Part shown: piece after piece, positions 1 through 10,527 of the stretch
Position numbering within the stretch: the stretch's first letter is position 1
Layout: each line of letters begins with the position of its first letter
NCBI RefSeq assembly: GCF_001723175.1
Contig: NC_064653.1
Span: 1,984,001-2,048,000, forward strand
Reading direction: 5' to 3'
DNA: 64,000 nucleotides
DNA from: Penicillium oxalicum
Lineage: Eukaryota; Ascomycota; Eurotiomycetes; Eurotiales; Aspergillaceae
Position numbers and translations under genes: made by a program
The notes under the pieces: generated by a model
Seen by the model: only the letters and a program-made list of their open reading frames with translations
Told to the model about the DNA's origin: nothing
The model's database searches: none

Positions 1-1058
1 GTAATGACCCTCAAACGGCGAGCTCTGACAAGCTTCGCCATACCAGTGAATGGGGAGTTCCAGCCGTGTCTGCTGACTGGTTCTGGATTTCTGTGAAAGC
101 GGGCCAGAAGAAATCGTTCGAGCCGTACATCGTTCGCAAGGGTGTCTCGCAACATCCAAGCAGCGACGGCGGGCTGAATGCAGACTCTGCGAGTGGCAAG
201 CAGTTCCGTCAACTATCTGCCAAAGCCAGTTCAAGAATCCCCACGACGAATCAGGATGCGCCCGTCAAACAGCCAGTGGAAAAGTCACTGCACGATGGCA
301 ATAGTGCTTCCCGACTAATGATCCCTGGCGATGGATTCGTGGACGAGAAGTCAGCTGAACACCCGCAAGCGAGCGTAGCAGAATCACGCTCTCCTTCGCC
401 CGACAGGAGCAAGGCTACGACTCTCAGCGAGGACCCTCCAGAGCCACTCAAGGCAGCAGGACCCTCGGCACTGGACTCTGCGCTGAAGGGTCTTCTTCAA
501 CAAGCCCAAGCGGCCAAGACTCGACGTCAGTCTGAGAGTATGACCACAGACGAAGGCTCCCATCCGCTCCGTCGGAAACGCAAACCTCTTCTCGGCCGTG
601 CGCCTTCACACTCGTCCCATCGAGCCGCCGAGCTCAGCCACGCACCGTCGCGTGCTAGCTCTATCGATACTCTCAATGACGACGGGCTCGGATCGGTACT
701 CGAGAGTGCCGGAAACACGCGAGAGAATTCCTTCTCTCGCACTAATAGTCGCCATGAGCAGAGCCTATCGTCAATTTTCAGCGGCGCCAAATTCGATTTC
801 CTGGCACACCCGGCCGGCGAATCGGTCGCTCACGAAGATGAAGAAAACCAGCAACCCCAGATGACTCAGTTGGACTACGAAGACCCTGACGCCAAAGCGA
901 TGAGGGCGGAGTTCCTGCGAAACGCAGGCAAGTTAGCAGACAAGGCGACCGACGCCGATTCAGAGATGCTGCTGGGTCAAGTTCGGGAATTAGAGGATGT
1001 TGGATGGGGCCATGGGCGTCGGACTCGAAAGCAACCGCCCAAAGAAGATTACGAATAA
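1..1058 (+). CDS. dpb11: Dpb11/Rad4(Cut5)/TopBP1-type BRCT protein, C-terminal part
   Basis: The gene enters from the left edge; codons are in frame from base 3 and end at TAA 1056-1058. The first about 45 residues read as the end of a BRCT repeat, with a conserved Trp in SADWFWISV followed by a short basic tail. The remaining roughly 300 residues are low-complexity, Ser/Pro/Glu-rich and carry the stretch TQLDYEDPDAKAMRAEF, then a basic end (RRTRKQPP). A BRCT followed by a long disordered tail fits the replication-initiation and checkpoint scaffold Dpb11/Rad4, which binds phosphorylated Sld3 and Rad9-type partners in the nucleus. The family call rests on the BRCT end and tail style; another multi-BRCT protein is possible. 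No intron is needed in the visible part. The ATG-less upstream frame shows that the true start lies outside the window. Confidence 0.65.
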   Translation, partial: NDPQTASSDKLRHTSEWGVPAVSADWFWISVKAGQKKSFEPYIVRKGVSQHPSSDGGLNADSASGKQFRQLSAKASSRIPTTNQDAPVKQPVEKSLHDGNSASRLMIPGDGFVDEKSAEHPQASVAESRSPSPDRSKATTLSEDPPEPLKAAGPSALDSALKGLLQQAQAAKTRRQSESMTTDEGSHPLRRKRKPLLGRAPSHSSHRAAELSHAPSRASSIDTLNDDGLGSVLESAGNTRENSFSRTNSRHEQSLSSIFSGAKFDFLAHPAGESVAHEDEENQQPQMTQLDYEDPDAKAMRAEFLRNAGKLADKATDADSEMLLGQVRELEDVGWGHGRRTRKQPPKEDYE

Positions 1059-2022
1059 TGAGGATGGCCGGACGGTCCTGAAAGGTATCCCTCACGCAGG
1101 TCCTTGTTCGGCTGTGGAGGCATTGCATGGCTCGAGATTGGCGCATGAATCATTTGGTATTTGGTGAACTGCATTTTTGAAAGGCTGATTTCCGGAAACT
1201 GAGCAATTGATTTAAGAAAGCCGGCAAGGATAATAGTAGAAGCGAGTCGAGTATGGCGCATTTGGCCAACCCGCTTTGGCACGTGCTTGGACAAATACGC
1301 CTCCTTTGAGTACATTCACCTGCATCGCATCAACACACCAGAGTTGCTTGTCTGGATGCTTCCACTAGTACGTACGATGATCTAACGAAGCTGCGAATCC
1401 ACTTCGTTTTGCTCTAGCCTGCTCAAGATATGTTCGATGTGTCCCATTTGTGTTTCAAAATTTGCTCTGGCCGCAACGGTCGCCTTGCGATGGGGCATGC
1501 CTGATGTACCGTTTCGCAGAAGTCGTCGGAGACTAGTCCCAGCCCACCAGTGGGCGTTGGACGAATATTTGTACAGATCCAATCCCAAATTGACGTCACT
1601 CAAAATATGTACTTTCATCCAAACGATGTTAGCCTCACCGTCAGCCAGCTTCGGCTGTCCGGCGGGCAATGAACAACCGATTGAGAACTACCCAGTACAG
1701 ACGGGCAGTGACTTTAAAGCTGCATGGCGAGGTCATTTGTTCCACGAGTCACGGCCCGACTCTCGGAACAAAGTGATCGTCTCGACCGGCAGCGTCAATC
1801 CCCCGGTGAGCACCCCCGCTGGATGTGGAGTCAATACCCAATTTGGGGGGCTGATGTTGAAGTGAATCTATGTTATGTGCCTGCTACCAGTGGGCAAGTT
1901 GGTACAGTCAATTGATGCGATGATTTCAGGTCAGTTCTGAATCAGCGTGGAATCCATTCGACCGGTGGACCCATCAATGATGGACCGGAACGTTGTAATG
2001 GTCTGTTCCTTATCGACGGCTA

Positions 2023-2028
2023 TTAGCC
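2023..2028 (-). promoter_or_regulatory. XlnR-type site (GGCTAA on minus strand), distal
   Basis: TTAGCC on the plus strand is GGCTAA on the minus strand, the core motif bound by the xylanolytic activator XlnR. It lies in a near-palindromic context (CGGCTATTAGCCG) about 860 bp upstream of the GH43 ATG. A six-base match can occur by chance; functional relevance is inference. Confidence 0.25.
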
Positions 2029-2539
2029 GACGCTTTTGCCTGGTGGAAGTAAGCCGTTGATTATTTTACCCCCCCAAATACGTAGTAGATTATATTCGTA
2101 CTGCATGCTCCGTCGTGTATACTATAGGAATAGAATAGCGATGGGTAGAACACAACAAGACACTACAAACCTGTGAATGTACGGACGTCGATCACATCAA
2201 CGAGGAGACTTTGCCCTCACCAATGTATTCTAGTGTGTACACTGTACACAGCATGATGGTCAGGCTCATCCTACATGGTATCCGTATGCAGCGAGAGAGA
2301 ACAGGTCCTGTCCACCTTTCCGAGAATCGATCCGATGCGAGTCGTGTCCATCCCGGTTATTACGCTGGGAGATAGCCCGGTGCAACAAGAATCGATCTCC
2401 AACTACAAAGGTCCCTCCACAGCATCCGGAATGGAAGAAATCCACCGAGACAAGCGGTCTCAATTCTGCTTGCTTGGACCAGACTGAACATTGCTGGAAA
2501 TGCCAAATGAATTTTTGTCGTGAGGGGGAAAATGTGGTC

Positions 2540-2545
2540 CCCCGC
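2540..2545 (-). promoter_or_regulatory. CreA-type site (SYGGRG) upstream of GH43
   Basis: CCCCGC on the plus strand reads GCGGGG on the minus strand, matching the carbon-repressor CreA consensus SYGGRG. It is about 340 bp upstream of the GH43 start, between the XlnR-like sites. Short degenerate motif, so only suggestive. Confidence 0.25.
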
Positions 2546-2619
2546 ACTCACGGTGATCTTCCACTTTGTTGAAACAAGCAAGGATCTGCAATTACCTGGA
2601 AGGTCAACTGGCGCAATTA

Positions 2620-2625
2620 GGCTAA
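2620..2625 (+). promoter_or_regulatory. XlnR-type site (GGCTAA), proximal
   Basis: An exact GGCTAA, the XlnR binding core, lies 261 bp upstream of the GH43 start codon and about 110 bp upstream of the TATA box. Position and neighbour fit a xylan-induced promoter, but this is inferred from motif and product only. Confidence 0.35.
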
Positions 2626-2735
2626 TCCAACAGTGCCGAATCAGGGTATCGCCATGACCATCTTACTGCTTGCTCGGAGGTAGAATGGAGTCACGCCTGG
2701 ATCGCTGCTGACGTAGACGGGCTTTGTCGGACCAA

Positions 2736-2743
2736 TATAAATA
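2736..2743 (+). promoter_or_regulatory. TATA box of the GH43 gene
   Basis: TATAAATA lies 143-150 bp upstream of the GH43 ATG, preceded directly by CCAA. This is a clear core promoter element of the kind usual in regulated, secreted-enzyme genes. It predicts a transcription start near 2765-2780 and a 5' leader of about 110 nt. Confidence 0.55.
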
Positions 2744-2885
2744 AGCAAACTGACCTTGGAAGCTTCCTTGCATAGGTACTCAAACCTTTCAAAAGGATAT
2801 CACTCCATGAAACTGGGCTTCTATTTCATCTCCATCTAGTATATTCTGGCCAGAGCGTGCAGATTCCATCTCGGCAACTCTTAAA

Positions 2886-4634
2886 ATGAGAGTGCTTGGG
2901 GCCTTCCTGGCAAGTCTGGGGCTTCAGTTGGCGACTGCACAACCCCATACTCACAATTCCACCTACAATAATCCCATCTTGCCGGGGTGGCATTCGGACC
3001 CCAGTTGTACCTTTGTGGCAGAATGGAATAACACTTTCTTCTGTACCACGTCCTCGTTTTCAGCCTTTCCAGGCTGTCCCGTGTACGCGAGCGCCGACTT
3101 GACTCACTGGGATCTCATCAGCAATGCTCTCAACCGACCTGCGCAGCTGCCGCAGATTCAAACGTCGACCAACTCACAAACTCTCGGGATATTTGCATCA
3201 ACGCTGCGCTTCCACAAGGGCACCTTCTACCTTCTCACAGCGTGGCTCAACACTGAAAACAATGGGACCCAATTTGTGCTCTTCACGACGAAGGATCCTT
3301 ACGACGACAGTTCCTGGACAGATGCCTTTCACATCGAGAACCCGGAGGGCGCGATTGATCCCGATATCTTCTGGGACGATGATGGGCAAGTAATCATGGC
3401 GTTCTCAGGAGCCCCGATTAAAGCCGCCTACATTGACTTGTCCACTGGCAAAGCGGGCGAGCCATTCGCCATGTGGAATGGTACCGGCTACAACAATCAA
3501 GAAGGTCCGCATCTGTATAAAAAGGACGGATATTATTATCTTCTGATTGCTGAAGGCGGCACGGCGATCCTTCATTCTACCACGATCGCGCGCTCCAAAA
3601 GCATCAGGGGACCTTGGGAAAGCTCTCCGCACAATCCACTGGTCACTGCCCGCGATACAGACCGCTACTTCCAGACCGTGGGACACTCGGATCTTTTCCA
3701 GGATCACAATGGCAATTGGTGGGGTGTGGCACTCGCCACTCGAGGAGGACCGACTCTGTTCAACGAGAACATCTTTCCCATGGGCCGAGAGACCGTCTTA
3801 TACCCGGTGAGCTGGCCAAAGGGAGACTGGCCGGTAGCGGACCCAGTCAAGGGGAAAATGCGCGGTCCTTTGCCTGTCACGCCGTCCAAGGGAAAAAAGA
3901 AGTCGCCCACGTTCATGGGAATCGCGGACGTGGTCGACTTTGAGCCAGGCTCATCAATTCCCAAAGAGTGGTTGTTTTGGCGCGCACCCGCCAAGCCAGA
4001 GTCCTTTACAATCTCTCCGCCAGGTCATCCACACACTCTCCGGCTAACTGCCTCCAGAGCCAATCTCACGGGCGATGCATCGTTCAAAGCTCTGGATGGA
4101 CTGACTCTGATCACTCGTCTTCAAACGAACACCCTCTTTGAATTCTCCGTGGACGTACACCTGGGCTTCAACAAAGTTCCCGGCGACGAAGTCGGCATCA
4201 CCGTCTTCCTGCATCAAGACCATCACATCGATCTTGGGATCGTTATGGAAGAGGATAGTGCCCATTCCAGAAAATTATCCTTCCGCTGTCGGGCGACTGA
4301 CTCGGCGGTTGTGAAATCTGAGCTTCCATCGCCGGTCATTACGCCCATTCCCGCGAAATGGATGGATTCGTCGATCCGCCTGTTCATCAATGGCGTCAAT
4401 AGCACTCACTATGAATTGTCCGCTGCGCCCACCGCTAAGCTCCACGAGCGCAGGCAGCTAGCGATCTTCTCTGCGTCCCTCGTCAGCGGCCCCCTGGTGT
4501 TCACCGGAACTCTGCTTGGGGCTTATGCAACCACAAATGGTGGAACTCATGCCATGGAAGGGTATGTCAGTAGATGGCGATATACCCCTGAGGCGCAACA
4601 AATCGGCTATGGTGAGTTTGTGTGGAATCGGTGA
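2886..4634 (+). CDS. Secreted glycoside hydrolase family 43 (beta-xylosidase / arabinofuranosidase type)
   Basis: Single-exon gene of 582 aa. Residues 1-18 form a signal peptide ending near ATAQ, so the enzyme is predicted to be secreted. The GH43 five-bladed propeller has the three acidic residues: general base Asp38 (PGWHSDPS), the pKa-modulating Asp158 in AIDPDIFWDDDG, and the general acid Glu206 in NNQEGPH. The GHSDLF and NWWGVAL strands are also typical. From about residue 355 a beta-sandwich domain follows, as in beta-xylosidases with a C-terminal concanavalin-like module. Several NxS/T sites suggest N-glycosylation. The family acts on xylo-oligosaccharides or arabinosyl side chains in hemicellulose breakdown; exact substrate cannot be told from sequence. 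TATA, GGCTAA and CreA-like motifs upstream fit sugar-controlled expression. The next gene, fzo1, is convergent and unrelated in function. Confidence 0.9.
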   Translation: MRVLGAFLASLGLQLATAQPHTHNSTYNNPILPGWHSDPSCTFVAEWNNTFFCTTSSFSAFPGCPVYASADLTHWDLISNALNRPAQLPQIQTSTNSQTLGIFASTLRFHKGTFYLLTAWLNTENNGTQFVLFTTKDPYDDSSWTDAFHIENPEGAIDPDIFWDDDGQVIMAFSGAPIKAAYIDLSTGKAGEPFAMWNGTGYNNQEGPHLYKKDGYYYLLIAEGGTAILHSTTIARSKSIRGPWESSPHNPLVTARDTDRYFQTVGHSDLFQDHNGNWWGVALATRGGPTLFNENIFPMGRETVLYPVSWPKGDWPVADPVKGKMRGPLPVTPSKGKKKSPTFMGIADVVDFEPGSSIPKEWLFWRAPAKPESFTISPPGHPHTLRLTASRANLTGDASFKALDGLTLITRLQTNTLFEFSVDVHLGFNKVPGDEVGITVFLHQDHHIDLGIVMEEDSAHSRKLSFRCRATDSAVVKSELPSPVITPIPAKWMDSSIRLFINGVNSTHYELSAAPTAKLHERRQLAIFSASLVSGPLVFTGTLLGAYATTNGGTHAMEGYVSRWRYTPEAQQIGYGEFVWNR

Positions 4635-5290
4635 AAGCAGGGATAGGTAGAGTGGTCCATACGACATCGAAAAAGGAGAAAAATTGAAAGCGGAGAATTT
4701 TTGCAATAGAAGGTCAATCCCACATAAAACCATGACTCGGAGTCTGAAACATGAGCAAGTCTGACTGACCCAGTAGAGAGCTGGGTGAAGGTCACTTGAG
4801 TAGTTCAAGTTGGTGATAGTAGGTTTGAAGTCAGTAATCCACTGCACTCGGCAGAGGACCTTGAAAACACCCATATCTTTATTTGTCGAGCAAGTCTTAT
4901 GAAGACAAGCCTTGAAGAAAGACTGGGGAAATGAACCCCTCCGAAAGAGAACAAAATTCCAGACTGATTAGGTAGCTCACAAGCAGGGGAAAAAAGTCGA
5001 TTCCAGAATAGAAAGTATGTCAAATTGATGAATTTCAGGTGGGAATCATGGGCTAAAAGTAGGAAGAAGTGCCATAGAAAAACACGCCTGGACACGCCAC
5101 GGGACAGATGAGAATGGTCCAAAGCCGACCTTTTGAAGCCCCTGACGCCATGGACAATGATGGGAAACGAAGACTAGCCATGAGAATGGAAGTTATAGAA
5201 AGGAGAGGGTTCAAGGAATGAGAAATGTACAAAAAGAGGATGGGAAAGTCAGATAAACAGAGTGTGCGCCCTTGACGATGAGCGCAACGT
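4635..5290. other. Convergent 3' region between GH43 and fzo1
   Basis: This 656-bp interval lies between two converging genes and should hold both 3' UTRs. Short open frames occur on the minus strand, but none has a domain, consistent length or splice signals. I see no repeat or RNA gene in it. Confidence 0.5.
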
Positions 5291-8267
5291 TCATGGGTCA
5301 AAGGCACCCATGGCACCCGGCAAAGGCCCATCAAGATCAAGGTCCTCGATAGAGCGACGGTTCTCTCCGCTCTCGCGGTACAGGTTTGCAAAGTACTTCA
5401 GGGCGACTTCACTTTCTTGCTTGACCTTGGAAACTTCTTGCTTGCGCCGTGCGAGATCTTCGATATCTTGGGCCAGACTGGATTGCAAGTTGTTGGCCGG
5501 CAAGCGCAAGATCTTTCGGACCTCGGTGGAAATGCGGTTGGCGTTGGAGTGGACGTAATCCATCTCGTTAAGAGTAGCTTCAATCTTCTTCGAGAGCCGC
5601 GGGGGCAAAGTCGTAGGAATACTCGACAAGACATAGGCTGTAGCAAGAATAGCTGTGGGATGTGTTAGCATGCGGGCAACCTAATAGCGTGGTTCTCAGC
5701 CTGAGAGGAACTTACCAGCAGCAAGCACACCCGGGAAGAACAATCGGCGCATGTTGTTTACGCCAACAAGCCTGGCTGCGCTCAGGGCGCTATCCATCCA
5801 GCTAAAGCCACCAAGAGCTCTGCTACCGAGGACAGTGACTGCGGTCATTGCCATTCCAGTTCCGGCCACCTTTTCCTGGCGTTCCCAGAGGGCTGCGATG
5901 TCAAAGAAGTCCCAGAGCTCCACCTCTGTATCAACCTGCCGGGCCAGGCCATGACGACGCCCGCGACGGAACATGAGGTCGGCCCGGAAATTGAGAGGGG
6001 AGAACTTGTCTTCACCAACGTGCAACAAGCCGATGTTTTGAATAAAGCCCACGCCCTGTGAGGTCTTCTCACGTGCATAGTCCTCGCAGCCATTCACCGC
6101 CATTGAAATTTGGTCGAGCATGGCCTGCTTCAAGTCCTCCGCGTACTGGAAAGCGGAAAAGACGCCCGGGTATTCAACGCCCAGATCTGCCTCCGACACA
6201 CGCGCAATGGTGTCGGTCAGGGTCGAGCGTGTGTGGTTGTAAACGTCATCACAAGAGTCATCAATAGCCTTGTTGACTCCCTCAGTCAACTCGGCCTTCT
6301 GTTTCTTGCCGTTCTCGTAGGCAGGCTCGAGCTCGGCCAGCTCATCTGTCACTCGCTGCAACTCTGCTTGAGCCACATCACGGTTGACGGTGGCTAGACC
6401 GTTGATGTCGGCTAACAAATTAAGGAGGTACGTGCGAGCAGGAGCAAGCTTGGATCTTGATCGCTTCTCGAGCACGAAGCGGCGAAGGGCTCCTTCCAGA
6501 TTCTCGAAGTCTTGAATTTTTTCTTTCTCTTTGCCTTTTCCTTTACCCGTAGAGTCGCCGTTGTCGTCGTCGTTGGGATCGCTATCTCCCCCACCACTTC
6601 CACTCCCTGAGCCAGATTGCGAGAATGCCCCTGCGGGAGCAACTGGAATCGCGTTACTTGAGACGAAGTGAACCAATTCTGCGGCCTCTTTGTATGTGCG
6701 AGGACTCAATTTACCGACCTGGTCGAGGATCATGCGCTCACACCGTTTCTTGTCGCGAATTTGATCGAATCCATTGACAACCATGAAAATATAGGCTTTT
6801 TCATGGGCAGCATTGAGAATAAACTCTTTGGCGGACAAGGTGAAGTGGTTTGCAGCCGAGACAACGAAAACAACAACATCAATCTCCTCTTGACGCGCAA
6901 ATACAGCCGTCGTTTTCAGAGAATCCGAGTTCAATCCAGGTGCGTCAATCAGCGCGATGTCCACTACCCCATTATTGAGCAAGGACTCATCAATGGACCG
7001 TACATCCTTGACATAGACCTTGCACTGCATGTATTTGTCGTTGTCGATCACAATGTTCTCGAGCTCCGACAGAGGGTAAACGTCGTACGTGCTCTCATCG
7101 TTCCGATTATATTGCGCATCTTTGTGCACGGCATGCACTTCTTCGATCCCACCATTATCCCGCGCATCAAGCACCTCACAGAAAATGCTCGTGCAGGGTT
7201 GTTGATCCTCCGGCAAGACCTTTCGTCGCAAAAGAGCGTTGCAGAATGTCGATTTACCAGCATTCAAGTCGCCAGTGACGAGCACTTTGCTGGACGTGTC
7301 CTCGATTCGATCTCGAAGAGAAAGAAGGTGTTTGATACTCTGACTGATCTTTCCGTCAAGCAGTGAAGCAATCGAGGCCTTTTCTAAGGAATGCACAAGC
7401 TCTGCTTGAGAGAGGTTGCCCAGCTTAAGATCCAATTTCAGGATTGAAAACTCCTGGGCAATCTGAGGCGTCATCAAGCGAGGCCCAGCGGGCGTACGAC
7501 GTTCGGCCGCTACACTAGACTCTGAGAGATTGTCGCCACCAAATGTAGTTGCTGCGCGCCTGAGTTCGGGCCTTGGCAGGGCTTCTTCGCTTTCTTGATG
7601 TCCTAGTTGTGAGAACGTGTGCGAGATACGGGGCCGATCTGAGGGAGATTGGGGGACGCTTTGGACAGAAGGGTAGTGTGCTGGCCACTGCCGGTTCATT
7701 TCCTGTAGTTCCTTCAGTGTCTCGATGGTTCGTGAGATGGCGCGGCCGAGTTTTGTCCGGTTCGAGTTGCTAAAAAGACGAGTATAACATTAATGAGTTG
7801 CCCGGTATTGAAAGCTCGGGAAAAGCATTAACGTACTACAAGAGTTGATGGACGTGATTGGCGACAATCTGTTTTTCGTGCTCAGCTGAACCAGCAGAAT
7901 TTCTACCGTTAGCTGAAGGGAATCCGGCAAAATTAGCAGATGGCAGAGAAGTTCGCTTACCTGCAGGGTTCCATTCTCCAGTACGTGTTGGAGTGTGAAG
8001 CGGCGTTGGTCGGTCTTCCAAAAGACCAGCACGCCAAGCGGCACTGCCATCTAGATCAGCCGAGCTGTCACCAGCAACACTGCCGCCATATCCCGAGTCG
8101 TTATTCAAGCTTGTCATCAGCGCTGTGGCGCTCGCCGAGGTTGAACCGCTGCCGACGGTCATGTAGGCCGGAGGTGGCGCAAATGGACTCTGCTCCTCAT
8201 CTTCACCGGCGAAACGAGATGCGCCGGCTTTGGAAGAGCCTTCCCCTGGCGAACTGTTCTGGCTCAT
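5291..8267 (-). CDS. fzo1: Mitofusin Fzo1, outer-membrane dynamin-like GTPase
   Basis: Three exons: 8267-7837, 7769-5716 and 5652-5291, giving 948 aa. Introns are GTACGT...TTTTTAG and GTAAGT...CACAG. The N-terminal about 165 residues are Ser/Gly-rich and disordered. The GTPase domain has the P-loop GDLNAGKST near residue 310, switch region CTSIFCEV, the G3 motif DAPG and a G4-like NGFD. Coiled-coil heptads follow (for example LQRVTDELAELEPAYENG), then two hydrophobic segments in the last 170 residues split by a short loop, and a C-terminal coiled coil (DIEDLARRKQEVSKVKQES). This order matches fungal Fzo1, which tethers and fuses mitochondrial outer membranes. A Gly/Ser insert with acidic and KEKEK runs interrupts the GTPase/helical bundle junction. 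The gene is divergent from vps2 with 286 bp between start codons. Confidence 0.95.
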
Positions 8268-8553
8268 CGCGAGTCACTTATGGGCGACAGGTCCATGTAC
8301 GGGGCGTATACGGAAGAGCGTAGTTTTATGTGGAGTGACGTGCCACGGCTCAGGATTGAAGCAAACTAGCGCCCGAACAGGCTTAGACTGGCATGTGACC
8401 GAGCGGTAAGTTGGTAAGGCGGCAGTACAGTTACCGTTATCTTACCTGATCGCTGCCGCTGTCCCGCTTGATGTCACTGCCCCGTCCAGTAAATAAGCAC
8501 GGCCGCCTGACTGAATATCACCAAGAGCCTTGTTGAGGTGCTATATTTCCACC
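8268..8553. promoter_or_regulatory. Bidirectional promoter fzo1/vps2
   Basis: 286 bp separate the fzo1 and vps2 start codons, which point away from each other. Both promoters and 5' UTRs must fit here. No TATA box is obvious, as expected for housekeeping pairs. Confidence 0.5.
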
Positions 8554-9491
8554 ATGAATGTCAGCGTTACCCCATTCTTCCAAAATGAATTCCGTATGGC
8601 TGACGATACCTACAGATTGTCGAGTGGGCCTTTGGCAAGCGCATGACGCCGGCGGAGCGTCTGCGCAAGCATCAGCGGGCACTCGATCGAACACAGCGTG
8701 AACTAGACCGCGAACGCACCAAATTGGAAAACCAAGAGAAGAAGCTGGTTCAAGATATCAAGAAGAGTGCCAAAAATGGTCAAATTGGAGCTTGCAAGAT
8801 CCAAGCAAAGGATTTGGTTCGGACCAGACGGTAAGTGTTGGTCATGGACCCCGAATGTTGCGATTCAACCCGGCTGACCCATGACATAATCTCGCAGCTA
8901 CATTCAAAAATTCTACCAGATGCGCACTCAATTACAAGCTATCTCGTTACGGATTCAGGTATGTCTCCTGTGCGCTACGCCAAGTTGGCACGTGCCATGA
9001 AGCTCACGATGGATGCGCCGCCAGACCGTTCGCAGCAATGAGCAAATGATGCAGTCGATGAAGGGTGCCACGATGCTCTTGGGCAGTATGAATCGCCAGA
9101 TGAATCTGCCCGCTCTCCAGCGCATAACAATGGAATTCGAGCGAGAGAATGAGATCATGGATGAACGACAGGAAATGATGGATGATGCCATTGACGAGGC
9201 AACAGGAATGGAAGACGACGAAGCAGAGGGCGAGGACATTGTCAGGGAAGTTCTCGACGAAATTGGTGTTGACTTGACGCAGGCGGTTCGTGCTCACCCG
9301 ATTCAACCCTTTCTATTGACAAAGATGCTGACCATTCTTCCTAGCTGGGCGAGACACCTTCTGGCGAGATCCAAAAAGAATCAGCTGGTAATGTTCGCGT
9401 TGCTCAGGCTATCGGCGGGGGAGGTGGTGGCGGTGCACCGGACGCTGGTGACGATGATCTCCAGGCGCGTCTGGACAGCCTCAGACGCTGA
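8554..9491 (+). CDS. vps2: ESCRT-III subunit Vps2/Did4 (CHMP2)
   Basis: Five exons: 8554-8559, 8616-8830, 8898-8958, 9025-9285 and 9345-9491, 229 aa. The first exon codes only Met-Asn; splicing to the next gives MNIVEWAFGKRMTPAER, the conserved CHMP2 start, whereas starting at the in-exon ATG (8643) would lose it. Basic alpha-1 (RLRKHQRALDRTQREL) and long charged helices follow, then an acidic region rich in Met/Asp/Glu and a Gly run. The last residues (DLQARLDSLRR) form a MIM1 motif that binds the MIT domain of Vps4. Vps2 caps ESCRT-III filaments on endosomes and recruits Vps4 for membrane scission and disassembly. The fourth intron uses a GTTCGT donor, also seen in two other genes in this window. 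Divergent from fzo1. Confidence 0.95.
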
Positions 9492-10527
9492 GTGGTGCTC
9501 TTCTTCACCTCCTGTACCTCTTCTGCCTGTCATCCCTATGTTTTTGTGCTTTTCCGGTGTTGGAGGAATACCGCCTCTACTAGCGGCTCTATACGACTTG
9601 ACGCTTTAATTTTCGATCTTAGCGTACTAATGCAAATTATATGGCACGACCGTTGCCTGCTGCCCGCTCTGCCCGAATTTTTGATCCACTGGCCTAGTAG
9701 TACCTAAATACGGTTCGAAGAGTCTTTTGCTTTTTGCCTATGGTATACAGTATCAGGTCTAAGTAGATACCAGGGTCTGTCCTCGGTCAGATGAAGCATG
9801 CGCTCCTCTCAAATCTCGAGGAATACTCCCTTTCAGGGCTCACATTGTCCGAACGACCCGAAAAAGAAGACAACATTGAAATCATTAGATGTATATAGCA
9901 TAGGGCCGTGCAGTTTGGCTAGCTTTCATGGCTAGGGAAGTCTTCTCTGAAAGCATCGAGTTCTCATGTTCTGGACTTCCTGTACACCAGAGCGGAGACG
10001 CATCTTCAGTCCAATGCTCAGTCAGGTACACTCGATTTGTTTTTTTGTAAGACCATCAGCCATCAATTGACAGCACTCTCACCCTTGCCCGGTGGCCAAC
10101 AGCACCCGCATTCATTTTATATGTCACTAGAATAATTAAGATAGGGTTATGGCACGATCTCGACAATATCAGTGACTTTGAGATCTTGCGAAGCAGAAGC
10201 TACCTACCAAATGGCTTTACCAGCTGCTTTTCAGCTGGTGCTTCCGATCTTAAGGCGAAGACTCTGAGGACAATACCGTGCTTATTTACACTGCGAAGAA
10301 GAGATTTAATTCGTTTTTCGAGTATCATAGTGTTCAATATCTAGAAACAACAAACTATCGCCTTTTGTTCATCCCAGGACCGAGTAGAAAGATGTATTCG
10401 ATGGACTGATCCCATGCGCCTGAGTTATGAAGACGTGCGAGCTAAAGTGGGAGAACCTGACACCACTGTATCTGGTCATATAATAGGTGGGACTTCAGGA
10501 ATGACCCACGTGCGGTAGTGGCAGGGA
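9492..10527. other. Intergenic region downstream of vps2
   Basis: About 1 kb with the vps2 3' UTR and then AT-richer DNA. I see no domain-bearing frame, repeat or RNA gene. It grades into the decayed kinase locus. Confidence 0.45.

Larger units (their letters stand above)
1059..2885. other. Intergenic region / GH43 promoter
   Basis: This 1.8 kb separates the BRCT gene from the GH43 gene. It holds the 3' UTR of the former and the long promoter of the latter. A 95-codon minus-strand open frame (1382-1669) and overlapping plus-strand frames exist but have no recognisable domain and no convincing splice partners, so I do not call a gene. Promoter elements near the GH43 start are listed separately. 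Confidence 0.5.

Noticed and set aside
1382..1669. 95-codon minus-strand open frame with protein-like composition
   Set aside because: No domain, no splice partner on either side, and overlapping plus-strand frames of similar length.
6668..7366. 232-codon plus-strand frame inside fzo1
   Set aside because: Antisense shadow of the GTPase coding sequence.
9700..9730. GGTTCGAA-like string suggestive of a tRNA T-loop
   Set aside because: No flanking cloverleaf arms or anticodon stem can be formed.
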